Positions 42,061-48,716 of a stretch of DNA of 64,000 nucleotides are shown piece by piece. The stretch comes from Catellatospora sp. TT07R-123 (lineage in GTDB: Bacteria > Actinomycetota > Actinomycetes > Mycobacteriales > Micromonosporaceae), in contig NZ_BNEM01000002.1 in NCBI RefSeq assembly GCF_018327705.1, forward strand, positions 3,410,001 through 3,474,000, given 5' to 3'. The notes under the pieces are model-generated. The model did no database searches, was not told the DNA's origin, and saw only the letters and a program-made list of their open reading frames with translations. Made by a program: the position numbers and the translations under genes. Every line of letters starts with the position of its first letter. Within the stretch, counting starts at the first letter, position 1.

Positions 42061-43437
42061 CTACGGCTGGGGCGAAGGGGTGACCGGGCTGGGCACGGCG
42101 CTCGGCACTGCGCTCGGCACCGCGCTCGGCACTGCCCACCGGCCGGTGCGCAGCCGCAGCAGCAGCAGGACCAGCCGCACCACCAGGAACAGCGTCAGCC
42201 CCGCCCACACCCCGGTCAGCCCGAGGTCGAACACGTACGCGGCCCAGGTCATCGGGAGGAAGCCGGCCACCGCCGCCGCGATGGTCAGGTTGCGCAGGTA
42301 CGCCACGTCGCCCGCCCCGATCATCACCCCGTCGAGGGCGAACACGATCCCGCCCATCGGCAGCAGCAGGGCGAACCAGGGCCAGATGAGGGCGGACTGC
42401 GCCCATACCGCGGGGTCGTCGGTGAACAGCGCGGGCAGCACCGCGACACCCGCCCCGAGCACGACGGCGAACGCGACCCCGCACCACCAGCCCAGCCAGG
42501 TGATCTGGCGGGCGGTGCGCCGGGCCCGCGCGGCGTCGCCCGCGCCGAGCTCGGCGCCGACCAGCGACTGCGCCGCGATCGCCACCGAGTCCAGCACCAG
42601 CGCGGTGAAGAACCACAGTTGCAGGGCCACCTGGTGGGCGGCGAGCGCGGCTGCGCCGAACCGGGCCGCGACGGCGGCCGCCGACAGGAAGCACGCCTGG
42701 AACGCCGCGCCGCGCACGATCAGATCCCGGCTGACCGCGAGCTGGTGGCGCAGCAGGTCGGGCCGGGGCGCCAGCGGCACCCGCTCGGCCACCAGCGCGC
42801 GCACGAACAGCAGGCCGGAGACGGTCTGCGCGGTCACGTTGGCGGCCGCCGAGCCGACCAGGCCCCAGCCGAGGCCGTACACCAGCAGCGGGCACAGGGC
42901 GGCGGAGGCGAGGTTGGCGCCGAGCACGTAGTACAGCGGGCGGCGGGTGTCCTGCACGCCGCGCATCCAGCCGTTGCCGGCCAGCGCGAGCAGGATGAAC
43001 GGGGCGCCGAGCACCGCGACCCGCAGCCACAGCTCGGCCTCGCGGGCCACCTCGGCGGCGTCGGGGCCGCCCCCGGCCAGGGCGCGGGCCAGTGGACCGG
43101 CCGCCAGCTGGGTGACCGCGAGCAGCGCCAGGCCGGTCAGCACGGCGAGCCAGGAGGCCTGCACGCCCTCGGCGACCGCGCCGGGGCGGTCGCCCGCGCC
43201 GAAGCGGCGGGCCGCGCGGCCGGTGGTGCCGTACGCCAGCACGTTGCCGAGCCAGACGGCGAGCCCGAGCAGCGTGCCCGCCAGCCCGAGCGCGGCCAGC
43301 GGCACCCTGCCCAGATGTCCGACCACGGCCGTGTCGACCAGTACGTACAGCGGTTCGGCCGCCAGCACCACCAGTGCGGGCAGCGCCAGCGCCGCGATCC
43401 TGCGGTAGCCGCCCGCTTCGATGTCCGTCGCGCTCAC
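42061..43437 (-). CDS. MATE family efflux transporter (DinF-like)
   Basis: A 458-residue 12-helix exporter of the MATE family. LPALVVLAAEPLYVLVDTAV then VGHLG and the mirrored LVLDSVAIAAQSLVGAELGAG in the second half are typical of the DinF branch, which exports drugs or lipid-linked compounds using ion gradients. The C-terminus carries four AVPS repeats encoded by a 12-base tandem repeat (about 42092-42136). GTG 43437 overlaps the preceding gene by four bases. Found between truB and nrnA in many actinomycetes; the substrate is unknown. Confidence 0.9.
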   Translation of the reverse strand: MSATDIEAGGYRRIAALALPALVVLAAEPLYVLVDTAVVGHLGRVPLAALGLAGTLLGLAVWLGNVLAYGTTGRAARRFGAGDRPGAVAEGVQASWLAVLTGLALLAVTQLAAGPLARALAGGGPDAAEVAREAELWLRVAVLGAPFILLALAGNGWMRGVQDTRRPLYYVLGANLASAALCPLLVYGLGWGLVGSAAANVTAQTVSGLLFVRALVAERVPLAPRPDLLRHQLAVSRDLIVRGAAFQACFLSAAAVAARFGAAALAAHQVALQLWFFTALVLDSVAIAAQSLVGAELGAGDAARARRTARQITWLGWWCGVAFAVVLGAGVAVLPALFTDDPAVWAQSALIWPWFALLLPMGGIVFALDGVMIGAGDVAYLRNLTIAAAVAGFLPMTWAAYVFDLGLTGVWAGLTLFLVVRLVLLLLRLRTGRWAVPSAVPSAVPSAVPSPVTPSPQP

Positions 43438-44153
43438 GCGGCCGAAGGATACGCCGCCAGACGCCGGGCCAGCTCGGCGGAGGTGCCGATCGCGGTGCGG
43501 TCGTGCGGGACGGTGCGGTAGTGCTCGATCAGGTATGCCAGGAAGCCCGGCTCGACCTCCAGCGGGTCGACCCGTACCCGCAGCACGTCCTCGCGACCGT
43601 CGGGGCGGGTCAGGGCCAGGTGCAGTTCGCGCGGGTATTCGGGCGTCCACACCACGCCGGTCAGCCAGGACCACGCGATGTCGACCCGGCGCAGGCGGCG
43701 CACGCTGAGTCTGTCGTGGTGCAGCGTCACCCGGCGCGGCCGGGCGATGATCAGGGCGGCCAGGGCCGCCATTCCCGCCGCGGCGCCGTACTCCGTCGCC
43801 TGGCCCGCCGTGCCCGCCAGGCAGAGCAGGAAGACCGCTCCGGCGTACAGCGTGGGCCGGTCGGCGGCGCTGAAGCCGGGCGGGCGGCCGTGCAGGCCCA
43901 GCCCCACCGGCATCCGCACCTGCCGCACCCGGGCTGCCGTGATCAGGAAGGCGGCCAGGAACAGCAGGGCGATTCCGGCGATGACGACGTCGGCGACCCA
44001 ACCGGTCCGCGCGGGGGCCGACCGGGTCCACAGGGCGGTGGCGGCCAGGCCGACCAGGCCGTAGAGCCAGGCGAAGCGGCCGAGCGCACGTTCCTGTAGG
44101 CGCAACCGCGAGATCAGGGTCGCGGCGGCGGATTCGTCGATCGGGATCGGCAC
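43434..44153 (-). CDS. hypothetical membrane protein with C-terminal PH-like domain
   Basis: A 239-residue protein. After an N-terminal helical stretch, two pairs of hydrophobic helices occur (LYGLVGLAATAL; VVIAGIALLFLAAFLITAA; LYAGAVFLLCLAGTA; AAAGMAALAALIIA). The last 90 residues look like a bacterial PH-type domain (RRVTLHHDRLSVRRLRRVDI then AWSWLTGVVWTPE). GTG 44153 is the start. The end overlaps the MATE start by four bases, so the two are coupled, suggesting a shared membrane role. Function unknown. Confidence 0.75.
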   Translation of the reverse strand: MPIPIDESAAATLISRLRLQERALGRFAWLYGLVGLAATALWTRSAPARTGWVADVVIAGIALLFLAAFLITAARVRQVRMPVGLGLHGRPPGFSAADRPTLYAGAVFLLCLAGTAGQATEYGAAAGMAALAALIIARPRRVTLHHDRLSVRRLRRVDIAWSWLTGVVWTPEYPRELHLALTRPDGREDVLRVRVDPLEVEPGFLAYLIEHYRTVPHDRTAIGTSAELARRLAAYPSAA

Positions 44154-44197
44154 GCCGACAGCGTAGACGGCCGGGGTGCCGTGGTGGGGACCCTCGC

Positions 44198-44293
44198 CTA
44201 CTGGCGGGTGTCCATCGAGGTCTGCAGCGCGCGGCGGGCCTGCTCGCGGTCGTCCTCGGTCGGCTTCGGCTGGGGCTTCTTCGACGTGGGCAT
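44198..44293 (-). CDS. 31-residue hydrophilic small protein
   Basis: A short gene from ATG 44293 with AAAGGA seven bases upstream, encoding MPTSKKPQPKPTEDD followed by REQARRALQTSMDTRQ. Strongly charged, no hydrophobic part. A longer in-frame extension upstream has poor codon use and would bury the ribosome site. It sits 44 bases upstream of the membrane-protein gene, perhaps in the same transcript. Function unknown; coding status rests on the ribosome site and composition. Confidence 0.5.
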   Translation of the reverse strand: MPTSKKPQPKPTEDDREQARRALQTSMDTRQ

Positions 44294-44680
44294 GGCGGTT
44301 TCCTTTACGAGAGAACGGGTCAGCTGGTGCGTGGACCGCCGGTTGCGTGCCGGATGCACGCCCTGGGTCCGTCCTTGGCCGCCGCCGTCCTCGGGATCGC
44401 CGAGCCGTGCCGGTGGTGACTGTCGCGCGCCGGGCCGGTCTTGGTGAACCGGAAGCGACGCCCAGACAAAACTATCGTTCAGTTCCACATCTTGCACGCA
44501 CGTTCCCACATCACGGAACCGCGTTTCTGTTTCTCTGCACTTCAGCACTTACTTAACGGGCTATCAGTCGGAAATGTCCGTTCCGCTATCCGTCACATCC
44601 CCGACAGCCCACCTCCAACGTGCGCTCCTCCTCCCCACCCGCCTCCCCGCCCTCCCCGCCCTGGTCCGCCCCTTCCTGGC

Positions 44681-44740
44681 CGACTTGCCGAGCAATCGGG
44701 CGTATGCGGCCCCGAATACGCCCGATTGCCCGGCAAGTCG
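44681..44740. repeat. long hairpin with 25-base arms
   Basis: Arms at 44681-44705 and 44716-44740 are complementary over 25 bases with one mismatch, loop GCGGCCCCGA. The core CGACTTGCCGAGCAATCGGG resembles the arm of the repeat at 13376-13452. It stands in a gene-free stretch. Likely member of the same palindrome family. Confidence 0.8.
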
Positions 44741-44847
44741 CACAAAGGATCTTGGGGCGGGTGCGCGGCCGGGCGAGTCGGGTTGCGCCGGCGCGCGGCG
44801 CGTGGCGGCGGGTCACCGGCGCACCGTCGCGATCGACCGGCGGCGCG

Positions 44848-44915
44848 ATTGGTGCAGTTTCGGGGAAACTGCACCAATACCGGTCATGATTCCCGCACTT
44901 TCCCCGAAACTGCAC
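44848..44915. repeat. bipartite palindromic intergenic element, copy 2 (inverted)
   Basis: A perfect palindrome with 14-base arms (44848-44861 and 44865-44878, loop GGG, core GTGCAGTTTC) is followed 20 bases after its GTGC...GCAC core by an imperfect GCACTTTC-CCC-GAAACTGC (44895-44913). This is the arrangement of 6121-6194 in reverse orientation, with identical spacing. It precedes the 3' end of a minus-strand gene. Confidence 0.8.
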
Positions 44916-44957
44916 CACTGGCGGAGGGGGTGGCGAGGCGAGGTCAGAGGGGGCGGG

Positions 44958-45176
44958 TCAGCGGGCGAGGAAGTGCCAGCCGAGCCAGAACCAGAAGAGG
45001 AGGATGGCCAGGCGGCCGACGGGCAGGCCGCCGACGTCGTACCGCATGACCAGGGCGACGACGGCCCCGAGAGTCGGCACCCGGGAATCGGGGCGGCGGG
45101 CCGCCCATTCCACCGCCAGCAGCGCCAGCCCGGCGACGACGAACCCGGCGATGGCCAGCGCGCGGCTGAGCGTCAT
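44958..45176 (-). CDS. small two-helix membrane protein, 72 residues
   Basis: A short membrane protein with an N-terminal helix (LAIAGFVVAGLALLAVEWAA), a polar central loop with RYDVGGLPVG, and a C-terminal aromatic helix (LAILLFWFWLGWHFLAR). It may correspond to the actinobacterial DUF6186 type, but I am not certain. ATG 45176 overlaps the upstream TGA (ATGA), so it is translationally coupled with the 134-residue membrane protein. The pair probably works together. Function unknown. Confidence 0.65.
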   Translation of the reverse strand: MTLSRALAIAGFVVAGLALLAVEWAARRPDSRVPTLGAVVALVMRYDVGGLPVGRLAILLFWFWLGWHFLAR

Positions 45177-45577
45177 CGGCGCACCAGCGCCCAGAAGGCG
45201 GCCAGCCAGCCGAAGTACGCCAGCGACCGGGCCGCGTAGCCGTCCAGCACCGGATCGGCCAGCAGCGACAGGGTCGGATAGTCCTCCGTGGCGCCCATCG
45301 CGAAGGTGAACACCTCCACCGCCGCGAAGATCGCGATCGGCAGCAGCCACCAGACCACGCCCGGCAGCAGTCCGGCAGGCGCGGCCCGCCGGGGCAGGCG
45401 CGAGGACATCCCGGCCACGAGCATGCCGCCGCCCAGCGCCAGCACGTACAGGTTCCCGGCCAGCGAGAACGACGGCAGCAGCCCGCCGATCAGCGACAGC
45501 GGGGCGAACACCGGCAGCATCACCTGCGCCCGCGCCCAGGGCCGCGCCGGAGCGGCTGCCTCGGGCGGTGAGTCCAT
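45173..45577 (-). CDS. hypothetical membrane protein, 134 residues
   Basis: Three or four hydrophobic helices after a Pro/Ala N-terminus: VMLPVFAPLSLIGGLLPSFS, NLYVLALGGGMLVAGMSS, VVWWLLPIAIFAAVEVFTFA and a C-terminal YFGWLAAFWALV. No family recognised. ATG 45577 is the start, with GGGAG very close. It lies 62 bases after the nrnA stop and overlaps the next small membrane gene by four bases. Possibly part of the same transcript as nrnA. Confidence 0.65.
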   Translation of the reverse strand: MDSPPEAAAPARPWARAQVMLPVFAPLSLIGGLLPSFSLAGNLYVLALGGGMLVAGMSSRLPRRAAPAGLLPGVVWWLLPIAIFAAVEVFTFAMGATEDYPTLSLLADPVLDGYAARSLAYFGWLAAFWALVRR

Positions 45578-45639
45578 GCTCCCGATTGTGCCCCGATGAC
45601 CGGTGTGCCGGGGAGTTTCCGCACGACAGACCCCCCGGC

Positions 45640-46677
45640 TCAGTCCTGCTCGGCCAGCCGCTCCCGCACCGCGGCGATGACCTCGGCGGCCGTGCCGCGC
45701 CCGGTGAAACCGGCCGCGAGCCGGTGCCCGCCGCCGCCGAGCGCGACCGCGACCAGGCTGACGTCGGCGCCGCCCTTGCTGCGCATCGACACCGCCCACT
45801 CGGCCGGGGCGACCTGCTTGAGCAGCAGTGCCACGTCCGCCTCGGCGGTGCAGCGCACCGAGTCGATCAGGGCCTCCAGCACGTATGGCGGCTGGTCGTG
45901 CCTGGCGAGGTCGTCGAGGGTCGCCACGGCGGTGACCAGCCCGCGCCCGCCCGCCCCGGCGGGGTCGAGCTCGGCGCGGCCCAGCACCTCGCCGAACAGG
46001 CGGACCGCCCCGAACGGGCGGTTGTCGAAGATGCGGCGCGAGATCTCGCCGACGCTGATCCCGGTGGCGACCAGCCGGGCCGCCAGTTCGTGCACCTCGG
46101 GCGTGGTCAGGTCGAACTTGAACGAGCCCGTGTCGGTGACCAGCCCGACGTAGAGGCACTCGGCGATACCCCGGTCGAGGGTGACGTCGAGCCGCCGCAG
46201 CAGCTCGGCGGCGACCACCGCGGTGGCGGCCGCGTACGGGTCGACCAGCGACACCTTGCCGAATCCGGTGTTGGAGGCGTGGTGGTCGAGCACCAGGCTC
46301 ACCTCGGCCGTCTCCAGCCGGTCGACCAGCGACCCCAGCCGGCCCTCGCTCGCGGCGTCGAAGGTGACCACGAGATCCGGGGCCGGATCGGCCTCGCTCT
46401 CGGGCACCAGCAGCTCCATCGCGGGCATGTGCAGCGGCGACGGCACGCTCGGCGGGCCGGGGAAGGTGCACTGGAGCGCCTCGACCCCGAGCTGGCGCAG
46501 CCCCTGGGCGAAGCCGAGCATGCTGCCCAGCGCGTCACCGTCGGGGTTGACGTGGCAGACCAGCAGGACCCGGGCACCGGGCCGCAGCCCGGTGCGCACG
46601 GCCGCGACCGCGGCGTCCCAGTCCTGTTCGGTGGGCCGGCGCGACACCGCCGCACCGGCCGCTTCCGCCCCGATCAC
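45640..46677 (-). CDS. nrnA: DHH-family oligoribonuclease/pAp phosphatase (NrnA-like)
   Basis: A 345-residue DHH/DHHA1 phosphoesterase degrading 2-5 nt RNA and adenosine 3',5'-bisphosphate, cytoplasmic. Metal-binding motifs are CHVNPDGDALGSM, VTFDAAS and LDHHASN; the DHHA1 part ends with ALGGGGHRLAAGF (GGGHxxAxG). GTG 46677 overlaps the rbfA stop by four bases. The rbfA-nrnA coupling is standard in actinomycetes. Confidence 0.93.
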   Translation of the reverse strand: MIGAEAAGAAVSRRPTEQDWDAAVAAVRTGLRPGARVLLVCHVNPDGDALGSMLGFAQGLRQLGVEALQCTFPGPPSVPSPLHMPAMELLVPESEADPAPDLVVTFDAASEGRLGSLVDRLETAEVSLVLDHHASNTGFGKVSLVDPYAAATAVVAAELLRRLDVTLDRGIAECLYVGLVTDTGSFKFDLTTPEVHELAARLVATGISVGEISRRIFDNRPFGAVRLFGEVLGRAELDPAGAGGRGLVTAVATLDDLARHDQPPYVLEALIDSVRCTAEADVALLLKQVAPAEWAVSMRSKGGADVSLVAVALGGGGHRLAAGFTGRGTAAEVIAAVRERLAEQD

Positions 46678-47159
46678 CGCTGAGCCGCCGCGCGCAGCGC
46701 AGGCTCCTCCTCGTCGCCGTCGGCGTCCTCGTCCTCGTCGTCGGAGTCCACCCGGTACGGCTGGGCCTCGCCCGCGTACTCCGCCCCGGCGGCCAGCTCC
46801 TGCACCTGGGCGTCGCGCTGCTTGGCCTCGGCCAGCAGGTCGTCGATGTGCTTGACGTGCTCCTGGACGTCGTCGGAGACGAACGCCAGCGACGGCGAGT
46901 GGCGCAGGCCGAGGGCCCGGCCGACGACGCCCCGCAGCATGCCCTTGGCGCTCTCCAGCGCGGCCGCCGTGCCCGCCTGGGACTCGGCGTCACCGAGCAC
47001 GGTGTAGAAGACGGTCGCCTCACGCAGATCGTTGGTGATCCGGGCGTCGGTGATCGTGATCATGCCGAGCCTGGGGTCCTTGATCTGGGTGCGTACCGCG
47101 GAGGCCACCAACTCCCGCACTCGTTCGGCGTGCTTACGCACCTTGGCCGGATCACCCAT
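46674..47159 (-). CDS. rbfA: ribosome-binding factor A
   Basis: A 161-residue KH-like 30S maturation factor. RKHAERVRELVASAVRTQIK then DPRLGMITITDARITNDLREA is typical RbfA; VGRALGLRHSPSLAFVSDD completes the fold. The last 40 residues are an acidic extension (SDDEDEDADGDEEEP) seen in high-GC actinomycetes. ATG 47159 has GGAGG seven bases upstream; a GTG one codon earlier is possible. Confidence 0.95.
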   Translation of the reverse strand: MGDPAKVRKHAERVRELVASAVRTQIKDPRLGMITITDARITNDLREATVFYTVLGDAESQAGTAAALESAKGMLRGVVGRALGLRHSPSLAFVSDDVQEHVKHIDDLLAEAKQRDAQVQELAAGAEYAGEAQPYRVDSDDEDEDADGDEEEPALRAAAQR

Positions 47160-47296
47160 CACGTCACCTCCGCGACCGACGACCGCACCCGACCTCGCGC
47201 CGGCTACCGCCGACCCGCGAACCCGAGCAGGGTCGAAACCAACACCATGACACTACCTGCCGTACCCGACACCCCGCTCGGCCGCGCATAGGCGAC

Positions 47297-47590
47297 CTAG
47301 TCGTCGTCCCCGTACCAGCGCCGCTTCACCGAGAGGAGCTCGGCCTCCGGCCGGTTGGCGACCAGCCGCTCGCAGCGGTCGAGGATCTCCGTGACGTGGG
47401 CGGGGTCCGCGGCCACGACGGCCACCCCGATCTCGGCGCGGCCGTGGAGGTCGAGCGCGCCGACCTCGGCGACCGCGACCTCGAACTTCTTCAGCGCCGC
47501 GATGATCGGACGCACGTACGAGCGCTTCTCCTTCAGCGACCGGGAGTCACCCGGCAGCAGCAGGTCGAAGACTGACGTTCCGGTATGCAC
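47297..47590 (-). CDS. ylxP: DUF503 (YlxP) family protein
   Basis: A 97-residue protein of the YlxP family, usually encoded between infB and rbfA and thought to take part in ribosome biogenesis; biochemical role unproven. Conserved are the N-terminal LLPGDSRSLKEKRSYVRPII and FEVAVAEVGALDLHGRAEIG. GTG 47590 is the start. It is 21 bases downstream of the methyltransferase gene. Confidence 0.9.
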   Translation of the reverse strand: MHTGTSVFDLLLPGDSRSLKEKRSYVRPIIAALKKFEVAVAEVGALDLHGRAEIGVAVVAADPAHVTEILDRCERLVANRPEAELLSVKRRWYGDDD

Positions 47591-47611
47591 GAGCCGGAAG
47601 CGTACGCGAGA

Positions 47612-48628
47612 TCACACCTTGCGGGCCACCAGAATGTCGCGGTTGATGCCCTGGTCCACGCGGTGCTCGAAGCCCTCGTAGTCGACGGCCTCCAGCCCGT
47701 TCTCCTCCAGCAGGTCCAGCGCGTCCTCGCGCGGGGCGACGTGGGTGTTCCACGACATGCCCAGCGCGCCGCCGGGGCGCAGCAGCGCCGTCCAGCCGGG
47801 CAGCGACTCCTCCAGCAGCTCCTGCGGCCCGCGCGCGAGCCCCTTGCCGGTACGGCTGCCGTGCACCACCCCGTACGGCAGGTCGGCCACGATCACGTCG
47901 ATCGAGTTGCCCTTGAGCAGGCCCCTGGTCGAGGTGGTGTCGGCTTCCAGCAGGGCCAGGTGCTGGGGCTGTTCCCGTACGTCGCCGATGCGCGCGTCGA
48001 AGCGCCGCCCGAGCCGCTTGCCCTCCCGGCGCAGCGGCGTGATCTCGGCGGTGTGCTTGATCCGCTTGCGCTTGAGCCACGTCTTGAGGAACGCCGAGTA
48101 CGCCTCGACGTCCTTGCCGTCCAGTTCGATGCCGACGGCGTCCCAGCCGTACATCAGGGCCTGGTTGAGCGTGGTGCCCCGGCCCGCCACCGGGTCCAGC
48201 ACGGTGAACCGGCGGGTGAGCAGCTGGTCGGCCCAACTCGTGGCCAGCACGGTCACGTTGAGCAGCAGCTTGGTGAAGTGCTCGTTGGTCTTGCCGGCGT
48301 ACTTCTGGATCGTGATCAGGTCGTCGTCGAACCGGTCCAGGCCGGGCCGCCCGATCGGCCGGAACAGGTCGTCGCCGGTGACCTCGAACAGGGCGTAGCC
48401 GGAGGACAGGTTCGCCAGCACCCGCAGCTCGTCGTCGGACAGCGGCCCGCCCTCGGTCTCGAAGACCAGGTACGGCAGCCCGGCGAACTCGACCGTCTCG
48501 GCCGGTTCCAGCCGCCCCTCCAGCGCCCGCTCGCCGAACACCGACAGCTCCGCGGCGACCAGGTCGGGTGCGGACTGCGTGTACACCCGGTTCGACGACG
48601 GTGCCGTCAGCAGCGCATATCTGGCCAT
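47612..48628 (-). CDS. TRM11-like SAM-dependent RNA/DNA methyltransferase
   Basis: A 338-residue methyltransferase. The N-terminal 120 residues look like a substrate-binding part; VLDPVAGRGTTLNQALMYGW is the SAM-binding loop, VGIELDGKD the acidic loop, and VIVADLPYGVVHG holds a (D/N)-x-P-Y catalytic motif as in TRM11-type guanine-N2 or adenine methyltransferases. RNA is the likely substrate given the neighbouring infB, ylxP and rbfA, but DNA is not excluded. ATG 48628 follows AAGGAGG closely. A strong terminator separates it from infB. Confidence 0.82.
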   Translation of the reverse strand: MARYALLTAPSSNRVYTQSAPDLVAAELSVFGERALEGRLEPAETVEFAGLPYLVFETEGGPLSDDELRVLANLSSGYALFEVTGDDLFRPIGRPGLDRFDDDLITIQKYAGKTNEHFTKLLLNVTVLATSWADQLLTRRFTVLDPVAGRGTTLNQALMYGWDAVGIELDGKDVEAYSAFLKTWLKRKRIKHTAEITPLRREGKRLGRRFDARIGDVREQPQHLALLEADTTSTRGLLKGNSIDVIVADLPYGVVHGSRTGKGLARGPQELLEESLPGWTALLRPGGALGMSWNTHVAPREDALDLLEENGLEAVDYEGFEHRVDQGINRDILVARKV

Positions 48629-48674
48629 GTGCCCTCCTTGAACCCAGTATCAGGGCAGCATGCCCCAGACATGG

Positions 48675-48708
48675 CCAGGCGGCCGGTGCTGTCGCACCGG
48701 CCGCCTGG
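48675..48708 (-). terminator. infB terminator hairpin
   Basis: CCAGGCGGCCGGTGC (48675-48689) pairs perfectly with GCACCGGCCGCCTGG (48694-48708), loop TGTC. The 15-bp stem begins nine bases past the infB stop on the minus strand. Likely ends the rimP-nusA-ylxR-infB transcript. Confidence 0.75.
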
Positions 48709-48716
48709 GTCGAGCC

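Larger units (their letters stand above)
44294..44957. other. 664-base gene-free region rich in inverted repeats
   Basis: Contains a relatively AT-rich stretch at about 44460-44600, probably promoter sequence for the leftward 31-residue gene. On the minus strand a GATAGT hexamer (44476-44471) is a weak -10 candidate. It also holds the hairpin at 44681-44740 and the bipartite palindrome at 44848-44915. Possible reading frames crossing these palindromes translate to repeats of each other and are not believable genes. Confidence 0.55.

Noticed and set aside
41141-44031. Very long frames joining truB or the MATE gene to upstream sequence
   Set aside because: The extra N-terminal parts are out-of-frame readings of the neighbouring genes; GTG starts at 42049 and 43437 with overlaps or short gaps fit the families.
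44441-45049. Long plus-strand frames in the 44.3-45.0 kb gap
   Set aside because: Their translations are read-through of palindromes (repeated QFRGNC-like or similar segments also arising at 6.1 kb) and they overlap a better-supported minus-strand membrane gene.
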